From Parafilimonas terrae (GTDB lineage Bacteria; Bacteroidota; Bacteroidia; Chitinophagales; Chitinophagaceae), in contig NZ_FOXQ01000001.1 of NCBI RefSeq assembly GCF_900115755.1, forward strand, positions 310,001-374,000: a DNA stretch of 64,000 nucleotides. The letters run 5' to 3'. Below the pieces are notes generated by a model, which was given only the letters and a program-made list of their open reading frames with translations, searched no databases and was not told the DNA's origin. Positions within the stretch are counted from its first letter, which is position 1, and every line of letters begins with the position of its first letter. Positions 56,893 through 64,000 of the stretch are shown in pieces. A program made the translations under genes and the position numbers.

Positions 56893-57774
56893 TTACACAT
56901 CGCATATTTCAATCGCCTTCTTCAGTGAAGCCGCTTTATCCTTTGCAGCAGGGATAAATTCCTGGGCTACATAACCTTTAAATCCTGTTTCCACTATCGC
57001 CTTCATAATGGCAGGATAATACAGTTCCTGCGATTCATCTATTTCATGCCTGCCCGGCACACCGCCTGTGTGGTAATGACCAAAATATTGGTGGTTGTCG
57101 CGGATGGTTCTTATAACATCGCCTTCATCAATCTGCATGTGGTAGATATCGTACAATAATTTAAAATGATCAGAGCCTATACGCTTGCACAGTTCAACGC
57201 CCCATTTATGATTATCGCACATATAATCATGGTGGTCCACCTTGCTGTTTAATAATTCCATCTGCATGGTAACGCCATGTTTCTCGGCTAATTCAACCAT
57301 AGGCTTTAAACCGGTAACGCAGTTTTTTAACCCTGTTTCATCGTCCATCCCATCGCGGCTGCCGCTAAAGCAAATTATATCAGTATATCCGTTTTGTTTA
57401 ATGAGGGGAATAGCTTCTGTGAACTGCTGTGTTAGCAAAGCATGGTTTTCCGTATGGTTCCATCCTTTCGTTAAACTGATATCGCCGTTTGTATAACACA
57501 TTGAACTGTAAATGCCATACTTCTGCAAGGTGGGGAAATCTTTTGGTGAGATCAGGTCAATGGCATTAAACCCAATGCTCTTTACAAGCTTGCATAATTC
57601 TTCAACAGAAAGAAAATTATACGTCCATTGACATACGGAATGATTGATATTGCCTTTTAACTTTAATGGCTTATTGATAGTTGATTCACTCATTTCACCT
57701 GCAAAAATTTTTGATGCGGGTATTGCAACGGAACCCGCAGCCAGGGTTTTCAAAACTGTTCTTCTGTTTGTCAT
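56893..57774 (-). CDS. Secreted hydroxypyruvate-isomerase-like TIM-barrel protein
   Basis: A 293-residue protein with a Tat-type signal (TNRRTVLKTLAAGSVAI). The body is an AP-endonuclease-2/Hyi-like barrel: SVEELCKLVKSIGFNAIDLI, MQMELLNSKVDHHDYMCDN, LLYDIYHMQIDEGDVIRTI (metal-binding Asp/His), GHYHTGGVPGRHEI and AQEFIP with metal Glu. Family members isomerise or epimerise sugars and keto acids. The start overlaps the MFS stop (TAATG). Beside GMC and Gfo/Idh/MocA genes a role on keto-sugars is likely. Confidence 0.85.
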   Translation of the reverse strand: MTNRRTVLKTLAAGSVAIPASKIFAGEMSESTINKPLKLKGNINHSVCQWTYNFLSVEELCKLVKSIGFNAIDLISPKDFPTLQKYGIYSSMCYTNGDISLTKGWNHTENHALLTQQFTEAIPLIKQNGYTDIICFSGSRDGMDDETGLKNCVTGLKPMVELAEKHGVTMQMELLNSKVDHHDYMCDNHKWGVELCKRIGSDHFKLLYDIYHMQIDEGDVIRTIRDNHQYFGHYHTGGVPGRHEIDESQELYYPAIMKAIVETGFKGYVAQEFIPAAKDKAASLKKAIEICDV

Positions 57775-59096
57775 TATTGATCTTCGTATGGATTTGCAAT
57801 AGCAGCATTAGCAACCGGTAAAGGTTTTGTATTTCTTGAACGCATGTACACAAAAAGAATTGCAAATGCTACGATTAATATTATGGGAATGATGGAAGTG
57901 GCATTAATAATTTGAGGCCCGGCCAGCGACTTAGCATTGTTTAAAGCATTTGCCATATCAGAGCCTGCGGGCGCTGTATTGTATGCTGCAAGGTCTGCCC
58001 CCGATGGCAATTTTTGTGCCACCAGTTTATCATAATACCCCCCCATAAATATCATATATACAGAAACCGCAAACATGCCTGCACCACCAATAATATTCAT
58101 ACCAACGGCGCCTGTTTCCGGTAAATTTTCACTTACAAAACCCAGCATGGTTGGCCAGAAATAACAAACACCCATTCCAAAAACAATAGCCCCCACAAAA
58201 AGCATATTGCCTGTTGAATGGCCTAATAAATACAAACCTATTGCTGCGAGAATGGACGACATTAATAAAACACCCTGCGGAGATAATTTATGCACAACGG
58301 GCTCTGCCAAACCCCGCCCTAAAACCATCACCCCGGTTTCAAGCGTAAGCAGCAAGATAGCATTATCGGTTACGTTTTTCAGCAACACATCTATCCATTG
58401 CCCGGTAAATAATTCTGTAATGGCAGTACCTAACATAAGTATCAGCATTACAATAAATAATGGTTTGAATAGCGACTTATACATTTTAGAAGTGCTTATA
58501 CCACTTGCCACACGTTCTGTAACAGGAAAGGTCAACTTAAAAAACATTACACCATATAACAGGGTTGGCAAAAACATAATGCCAACCAGCGTTCTCCAGT
58601 TTGATAAATAAATTGAATCAGCAACATATTGACCAAAGAAGCTTACGATCAGTGTACCAATCACAATACCGCCGGGAAACCACAGATGAAAATAATTAAG
58701 CCTTGTTGTTTTATTGTTGGGATATAAACTTGCTACCAGCGGGTTACAGGCAGCTTCTACTGTTCCGTTGCCCATACCAATTAATAATGTGGAAATAAAC
58801 AAAGGCCAGAACCCGGAAGCAACAATAGTTAAAAAAATACCTGCAGCGTGAAATATAAAAGCCGCAACCAGCAATTTCTTCATACCAATTACATCTACTA
58901 ACACACCGCCTATAAAAATGGCAAGCGGAAAGCCCCAAAATGCGGTACTGGTTATAATTCCAATTTCTTCCTGTGTTAAACCAAACTCATGCGCCCAGGT
59001 ATTTAAAAGCCCGGCGCGAATACCAAACGAAAGTGAAGTAACTAATAAAGCAAGGCAACTTGCAACAAACAATTGATTACGCTTAATTGTTGACAT
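57774..59096 (-). CDS. Major facilitator superfamily transporter
   Basis: A 440-residue protein with 12 predicted helices. Features: GLTQEEIGIITSTAFWGFPL (helix 2), GGVLVDVIGMKKLLV (the conserved loop 2-3 G-x-x-x-D), MGNGTVEAACNPLVASLYPN (helix 4-5), and the C-terminal half with LGRGLAEPVVHKLSPQG. It resembles sugar-proton symporters of the FHS/NagP-like group. First gene of the minus-strand GMC operon and divergent from the Gfo/Idh/MocA gene, so probably imports the sugar handled by these enzymes. Confidence 0.88.
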   Translation of the reverse strand: MSTIKRNQLFVASCLALLVTSLSFGIRAGLLNTWAHEFGLTQEEIGIITSTAFWGFPLAIFIGGVLVDVIGMKKLLVAAFIFHAAGIFLTIVASGFWPLFISTLLIGMGNGTVEAACNPLVASLYPNNKTTRLNYFHLWFPGGIVIGTLIVSFFGQYVADSIYLSNWRTLVGIMFLPTLLYGVMFFKLTFPVTERVASGISTSKMYKSLFKPLFIVMLILMLGTAITELFTGQWIDVLLKNVTDNAILLLTLETGVMVLGRGLAEPVVHKLSPQGVLLMSSILAAIGLYLLGHSTGNMLFVGAIVFGMGVCYFWPTMLGFVSENLPETGAVGMNIIGGAGMFAVSVYMIFMGGYYDKLVAQKLPSGADLAAYNTAPAGSDMANALNNAKSLAGPQIINATSIIPIILIVAFAILFVYMRSRNTKPLPVANAAIANPYEDQ

Positions 59097-59306
59097 GATT
59101 CGTTAGATGATTTTTAAGTAGTTGAATTTTCTATTCTGATGAAAAACAATCGGCGCGCTAAATGTAGGAATAATTACTTTTCAAAATAAAAAACGAAATT
59201 TTTTTTGTCGAATTCTGTAAATATTTTCACAACCTGTTATTTTGCATGGCTTGCATTCAACTTGTAAAACATATATTTATTTTTTTACCTAAAAATTTTT
59301 ATTGTA

Positions 59307-60467
59307 ATGGCACATCGTAAAATAAGAATGGGAATGATTGGCGGCGGCAAAGACGCTTTTATTGGCGCCATACACCGCATTGCTTTAAATATGGATGGTT
59401 TGATTGAACTTAGCTGCGGCGCTTTAAGCCACGATGCAAAAGTAGCGAAGGAGTCAGGCGAAATGCTGTTTCTGCCGGAAGACAGAATATATAAGAGCTA
59501 CGATGAATTGTTTGAAAAAGAAAGCCAGTTGCCGGAAGATAAACGTATTGATTTTGTATCGATCGTTACACCAAACTTTTTACATTTTGATCCTGCTGTC
59601 AAAGCATTGGAACATGGTTTTAATGTAGTGGTTGAAAAACCTATGACGTTTACGTTGGATGAAGCAAAACAATTGCAAAAGAAAGTGGAGGAAACAGGTT
59701 TATCGCTTTGTTTAACGCATACTTATTCCGGTTATCCCATGGTAAAGCAGGCGAAGGAAATGTTTAAAAAAGGCATGTTTGGAAAAGTAAGGAAGATTAT
59801 GGTTGAATATCCGCAGGGCTGGCTGAGCAAATTAAGCGAACGCGAAGGTAATGCACAGGCAGCATGGAGAACTGATCCAAAACGTAGTGGTAAAGCAGGT
59901 GCTATGGGCGATATAGGCACACATGCGGCACATTTGGCTGAATATATTTCAGGCTTAAAAATTACAAAAGTTTGCGCCGATTTAAATATTATGGTAGAAG
60001 GCAGGGCGCTTGATGACGATGGCAATGTGTTATTAAAATTTGATAACGGCGCCGCAGGTTGTTTGGTGGCAAGCCAAATTGCAGCCGGCGAAGAGAATGC
60101 ATTAAAGATTCGTATTTATGGTGAAGAAGGCGGCATTGAATGGGCGCAGATGGAGCCGAATACACTGCTCGTAAAATGGCTGGACAAACCCAGTGAAATA
60201 TACCGTGCAGGACAAGGTTATCTTACAGATATTGCCAAGCACAATACACGCACACCGGGCGGCCATCCGGAAGGTTACCTTGAAGCGTTTGGCAACATTT
60301 ACCGCAATTTTGCTTTAAGTTTAATGGCAAAAATAAATGGTGAAGAACCCACCAGCGCCATGCTTGATTATCCGAGAGTGGAAGAAGGCGTAAGGGGCAT
60401 GGCATTTATTGATACGGTTGTGGCTTCATCGCAAAGCGATAAAAAGTGGACAGATTTTGTGGTGTAG
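59307..60467 (+). CDS. Gfo/Idh/MocA-family oxidoreductase
   Basis: A 386-residue NAD(P)-dependent sugar dehydrogenase. Rossmann start RMGMIGGGKDAFIGAIHRIA (about 7-26), FVSIVTPNFLHFDPAVKALE, the family signature VVEKPMTF (about 110-117), and catalytic Lys-Asp/His region GAMGDIGTHAAHLAEYISGL (about 197-216). It lacks a signal peptide and is presumably cytosolic. Gfo/Idh/MocA enzymes of this kind act on sugars or reduce 3-keto intermediates, which fits the divergent GMC locus. Confidence 0.9.
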   Translation: MAHRKIRMGMIGGGKDAFIGAIHRIALNMDGLIELSCGALSHDAKVAKESGEMLFLPEDRIYKSYDELFEKESQLPEDKRIDFVSIVTPNFLHFDPAVKALEHGFNVVVEKPMTFTLDEAKQLQKKVEETGLSLCLTHTYSGYPMVKQAKEMFKKGMFGKVRKIMVEYPQGWLSKLSEREGNAQAAWRTDPKRSGKAGAMGDIGTHAAHLAEYISGLKITKVCADLNIMVEGRALDDDGNVLLKFDNGAAGCLVASQIAAGEENALKIRIYGEEGGIEWAQMEPNTLLVKWLDKPSEIYRAGQGYLTDIAKHNTRTPGGHPEGYLEAFGNIYRNFALSLMAKINGEEPTSAMLDYPRVEEGVRGMAFIDTVVASSQSDKKWTDFVV

Positions 60468-60491
60468 GTTTTTCTTGAAATAATTCCATTA

Positions 60492-60525
60492 AAATGCCAT
60501 TGCTTTTAATAACAATGGCATTTTT
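60492..60525 (+). terminator. Intrinsic terminator of the Gfo/Idh/MocA gene
   Basis: AAATGCCATTG (60492-60502) pairs exactly with CAATGGCATTT (60513-60523) across a 10-nt loop, followed by TT and ATTAA on the plus strand. Confidence 0.9.
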
Positions 60526-60685
60526 ATTAAACAACTGATATGGTTTTGCGATAGGAATTTATATGCTATACATGATTAAGATTGCTTAATAAAAACCACT
60601 CTTCAGAACTGCTTAATCCATTTTTACAACTTAAAATATCAGACCGGGTACTTAATGGCGTTATTTTTATTAACTCAAACCGCTG

Positions 60686-61357
60686 TTACAGGTAAGGCAA
60701 TAATATCTTTTTCCAAACTTCGTAGCCTTTAGCATTCGGGTGCAGGCCATCGGTGGTGTAAGCTTTATCAAGCCTTCCTTCACTATCTAAAAAATGCGGA
60801 TGCAGGTCAATTAATGTAATGTTTTCTCCGGCAGCAATTTTTTTCAACCCTTCATTCACGGCTTGTATATGTTCATCTTTGTTGTAATGATTTTTAAACT
60901 GTGTGAATGTGTTGTTTACCGGCATTAATGTTTGAAAATAAATTTTTGTTGACGGCGACCCGGCTTTAATGCGCTGTATAATTTTCCTGTCATTATTTAA
61001 TATCACGCTATCCGGAATATTGCGGGAAATATCATTAATGCCGATTAGTACAAACACTTTTGCGGGGTGGCCTTCGATCACTTCATCCAATCTTTCCAAT
61101 ATGCCAAAAGTTATATCGCCTGAAATACCCCTGTTACGGGCATTGGGCATGCCCAGCAATTCTTCCCAATCCACATGATCTGTAATGCTGTTGCCGAGAA
61201 AAATAATATCTTTTTCTGAATTGGGATAGCTCCTGAACAAACCTTCCATCAAAGTATAATTGCCAGGCCTGTATGTGCTGTCCCATTGTTTTTGCTGCGA
61301 AAAAACATGACTGCTGAAGCAGCAAAAAAGAAAAATACAAACAAGAGTTTTGTTCAT
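60686..61357 (-). CDS. Secreted SGNH/GDSL hydrolase
   Basis: A 223-residue protein with signal peptide (about 1-20, SSHVFSQ). SGNH blocks: IFLGNSITDHVDW (Ser of block I), RNRGISGDITFGIL (Gly), VLIGINDISRNIP (Asn) and TDGLHPNAKGYEVW (Asp and His). It is probably an esterase or acetylesterase. It starts 23 bp after the phospholipase stop on the same strand, so the two are likely cotranscribed. Confidence 0.9.
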   Translation of the reverse strand: MNKTLVCIFLFCCFSSHVFSQQKQWDSTYRPGNYTLMEGLFRSYPNSEKDIIFLGNSITDHVDWEELLGMPNARNRGISGDITFGILERLDEVIEGHPAKVFVLIGINDISRNIPDSVILNNDRKIIQRIKAGSPSTKIYFQTLMPVNNTFTQFKNHYNKDEHIQAVNEGLKKIAAGENITLIDLHPHFLDSEGRLDKAYTTDGLHPNAKGYEVWKKILLPYL

Positions 61358-61380
61358 AACATCATTATTTTACTGGTTAA

Positions 61381-63957
61381 TCAGGCTTTCACTTCTCTTC
61401 CCATGAAAGGATCAGAAGAAGTTTCTTTACCGGTTTCCACCCGGCCCGCAAAACGCTTTACAAAATCTTGCTTATTTGATACAGTTACAGAAAAATCATA
61501 CCAGCTAAAACTCTTCGATAAATCCAATACCACTACTTCTGTTTTAGACGGACCGATCTTTTTGGAAATAGCCGCTGCTTTATAAGCGTTGTCTTTAATC
61601 TCAATATCGTAAGCATTTATTTTGCTGAGATTAACAATACTCACAACCACATTGCCGGTGAGCTTGCTTTTATTGGATGGATTAGTTTCGTATGCACAAT
61701 CCACATGAATATCCGGGTCTTGCGCATTGCCCGTAAATTCACGGAAGAAACCGTTTGGCCCATATAAACGAAGATGATATTCATTGTCTTTAAAATTATT
61801 CAGCGGCCATTTTTCCGAAATCGATTCGCCTGCGCTTACTGCAAAATGCCATGCACGCACCGGCTCAAAAACCCGCTGGTTATTTTTCTCTGCTTCAAGC
61901 GGAATATATTCTCCGGGTGCATACACATTGAACGGAGAGCCTGCAGTTTTTTCACCAAACACATCTTTCCTCGTCTCCATCTTTATTTCAAAACTTTTTT
62001 TATCCTTACTTAAAATGCCACTTGCATACAACTGGTAAGGCAGCGGGTTTGCTGGTTTAGTCCCGGGCTCCTGCTGCGACATCAAGGATGAAGATGACGG
62101 ATCATGATTAATTTGCTGTATTTCTGTACCGGTTAATTTTTTAAAGTTCGATGGCTCTTCTTTAAATTTTGCGTTATAAATCGTTTCAACAAATGGGTCT
62201 CTTTTCAAAAAAGGCAACCGTTCCTGTTCTTTTTCATCAAAAACAGTAAACGCCGAAGTAAGATTTCCGCAAACGGCACGGCGCCATTCACTGATATTGG
62301 TTTCCTTTATATTCTTCTTAAATTTCTTATTTAAAAATTCTTCGAGGAATTGCAGGGAAGAAGTGTGATCAAATACCTGCGAGCAAACTTTTCCGCCGCG
62401 GCTCCACGGCGAAGCAATAATCATCGGCACCCTGAAACCCAGGCCAACAGGGCCGCCACGAGCTTCTTTTTTAGATATGCCATCACGAAGTTCATTTTCA
62501 AGCCGTATATGCTCCTCACCTGTGTTATTAATGCCCGGCGAGCATTTGCCGGTTAAAGGTTCTTTATGATCAGGTGCAATAAAAGGCGGAACATGATCAA
62601 AATAACCATCGTTTTCATCATAAGTGAGAATGAAAATAGTTTTCTTCCATACATCAGGATTTTTGGTAAGTATATCCAACACCTCTGAAACCAGCCAGGC
62701 GCCGTACCAGGGTGCGCTCGGATGATCGGAAATATTCTGCGACGGCACCAGCCATGAAACCGTGGGCAATTTACCGGTATCAACATCCTGCCTGAACTGG
62801 TAAAGCACATCGCCTTTGGGAACGGGCAACTCACGATCCACCCCATTATCATCATATTTTAATGTGGTTAGCTCATGATATTCCGGATCGGCGGCGTTCG
62901 TGCTAAATGCCTTGTTATAAATATTTTTTTGATAAGAAGATAACTTTTCAAAATTTTCAGCGCTCCATTTTTGCAACTGTTCTTTTGCGCTGCCTAATAC
63001 TTCCTTCTTTTTTGCAATATCCTTTTGCAGCTTATCGTAATTTTTATCAGTTGAAGATGTAGCCGAAAGCTTGCTTTCCAGCTCCGTTATTTCCTTTGGA
63101 AGTGTTTCAAGCTGCTTTTGCAGGCTTTGCACATACCGGGGATAAAAGCGCACATTATATTGTGCTAAAAACTCCAGCGGGTTACAACCGAAATTAGACA
63201 GCCATGCCCGTTCATCGCCGGTAAAACCGCCGCCGGCCGTAATATCATTCTGATATACTTTCCAGTCTATTCCATTTTCTTCCAGCCTTTCAGGAAAAGT
63301 TTTCCAGCGTGCTTCACCATAAGGTATTTCATTTCTTATGTAAGCCTTTGAAGTATCGTTTTTTTCTTCGCGTATGGTGCCTCCCCAAAGAAACAGGCGG
63401 TTGGGCCAGGTGCTTGTCATGGCCGATGCAAAATGCTGGTCGCAAACTGTGAAAGCATCAGCCATTGCATAATTGAAAGGAAGGTCTTCACGGGTGTAAT
63501 GCCCCAGTGTAAGTGGCATATCCGCATATTTTTGATTGCCTGATCTTTTTGCATCCAGCCACTTGTCATACTTTCCCCGGTTATCGGCATCTACCTGGCT
63601 GGAACGCGAATGCGGCACAGAGCCCATCCAGGTTATTTTTGTATCGCGAATATCAAAACGGAATGGCGAATAAGTTTCGCCTGCTTTATTGGATTGCAGC
63701 CACACCAGGTTTTTATCGGGCAATGTTATAGCTCTCGGATCATTAAACCCGCGAACGCCCCGCAGCATACCAAAGCAATGATCGAAAGAACGGTTTTCCT
63801 GCATTAGTATTACAACATGTTCCGCATCAAGGAAACTGCTGCCGGGCTGCGGATCTATAGCAACGGCACGTGTAATAGAAGCATGCAGCTTACCGGAAAG
63901 GCCTGCTGCGCTGGACAGCATGATTGCATTTTTAATAAAGTTTCTTCTTGTATTCAT
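61381..63957 (-). CDS. Tat-exported phosphocholine-specific phospholipase C-type enzyme
   Basis: An 858-residue protein from ATG 63957 (MNTRRNFIKNAIMLSSAAG, a Tat signal with RRNFIK). It has the phosphoesterase motif HVVILMQENRSFDHCFGMLR (about 40-60), further catalytic ILTYDENDGYFDHVPPF, and PMIIASPWSRGGKV. Two C-terminal beta domains (DUF756 type; about 660-850) follow. This matches the bacterial non-haemolytic phospholipase C/acid phosphatase family. It is complete within the window, with about 40 bp of upstream DNA; an in-frame ATG further up has no family support. Confidence 0.9.
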   Translation of the reverse strand: MNTRRNFIKNAIMLSSAAGLSGKLHASITRAVAIDPQPGSSFLDAEHVVILMQENRSFDHCFGMLRGVRGFNDPRAITLPDKNLVWLQSNKAGETYSPFRFDIRDTKITWMGSVPHSRSSQVDADNRGKYDKWLDAKRSGNQKYADMPLTLGHYTREDLPFNYAMADAFTVCDQHFASAMTSTWPNRLFLWGGTIREEKNDTSKAYIRNEIPYGEARWKTFPERLEENGIDWKVYQNDITAGGGFTGDERAWLSNFGCNPLEFLAQYNVRFYPRYVQSLQKQLETLPKEITELESKLSATSSTDKNYDKLQKDIAKKKEVLGSAKEQLQKWSAENFEKLSSYQKNIYNKAFSTNAADPEYHELTTLKYDDNGVDRELPVPKGDVLYQFRQDVDTGKLPTVSWLVPSQNISDHPSAPWYGAWLVSEVLDILTKNPDVWKKTIFILTYDENDGYFDHVPPFIAPDHKEPLTGKCSPGINNTGEEHIRLENELRDGISKKEARGGPVGLGFRVPMIIASPWSRGGKVCSQVFDHTSSLQFLEEFLNKKFKKNIKETNISEWRRAVCGNLTSAFTVFDEKEQERLPFLKRDPFVETIYNAKFKEEPSNFKKLTGTEIQQINHDPSSSSLMSQQEPGTKPANPLPYQLYASGILSKDKKSFEIKMETRKDVFGEKTAGSPFNVYAPGEYIPLEAEKNNQRVFEPVRAWHFAVSAGESISEKWPLNNFKDNEYHLRLYGPNGFFREFTGNAQDPDIHVDCAYETNPSNKSKLTGNVVVSIVNLSKINAYDIEIKDNAYKAAAISKKIGPSKTEVVVLDLSKSFSWYDFSVTVSNKQDFVKRFAGRVETGKETSSDPFMGREVKA

Positions 63958-64000
63958 ATCAGAAATTGATTTTTTTTGAGCAGCAGCAGGGAGGCTCAAT

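Noticed and set aside
61381-63999. Phospholipase C gene truncated by the window end
   Set aside because: A Tat signal starts at ATG 63957, so the gene is complete; the further upstream in-frame codons have no family support.

Overview
The window is AT-rich chromosomal DNA from a member of the Bacteroidota, most likely the Chitinophagaceae. Evidence for this: a SusC/SusD pair, a PorT-type (type IX secretion) gene beside ubiE, DUF1599 and BT_3928-type genes, upstream TAnnTTTG (-7) promoter motifs, and no obvious Shine-Dalgarno sequences. The family assignment rests on gene content only. I see no rRNA, tRNA, CRISPR array, integrase, transposase or phage module.

Layout. 1-3.8 kb: the S10 ribosomal operon on the minus strand (rpsJ, rplC, rplD, rplW, rplB, rpsS, partial rplV), with an unusual 333-bp rpsJ-rplC spacer and AT-rich hairpins in other spacers. 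3.9-5.5 kb: a Crp/Fnr-type regulator that appears frameshifted, then an MDR oxidoreductase. 6-11.4 kb: minus-strand genes of mixed function (DoxX/BT_3928-like, DUF1599, DinB, radical SAM, a PH-like membrane protein, an arginase-family hydrolase). 11.6-18.1 kb: a 1224-residue TraB/GumN fusion, an orphan HsdR-N-like nuclease domain and the bifunctional ppGpp enzyme RelA/SpoT. 18.1-22 kb: a YtxH/holin-like envelope operon, an AI-2E family transporter, porT and ubiE.

22-29.3 kb: a 2117-residue alpha-2-macroglobulin that carries a SusC-type TonB plug domain near its bait/thioester half, and a DUF2911 protein. 29.9-36 kb: SusC/SusD followed by a PLP trans-sulfuration enzyme. 36-37.8 kb: an old yellow enzyme divergent from an HxlR regulator, with two matching 17-bp operators around a recognisable promoter. 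37.8-48.3 kb: an ABC exporter, a DUF6922/AbiEii toxin-antitoxin pair, an M1 peptidase, a D-2-hydroxyacid dehydrogenase, an amidohydrolase lipoprotein and a MoxR-DUF58 pair. 48.3-50.6 kb: flavodoxin, aldo/keto reductase and what looks like a decayed AraC regulator.

50.7-60.5 kb is the most coherent accessory locus: MFS transporter, secreted TIM-barrel isomerase, three tandem GMC flavoproteins and one gluconate-2-dehydrogenase-subunit-3-like protein, with a divergent Gfo/Idh/MocA dehydrogenase. All three flavoproteins keep a C-x5-C-x3-C motif like the [3Fe-4S] site of bacterial FAD glucose dehydrogenases. The locus reads as a sugar (possibly 3-keto-sugar) oxidation pathway. 60.7-64 kb: an SGNH hydrolase and a Tat-exported phospholipase C.

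The best candidates for something undescribed are the macroglobulin with an embedded TonB plug (22-28.3 kb), the triple GMC locus, the TraB/GumN fusion, and a recurring class of spacer hairpins built from short tandem words facing their own complements.
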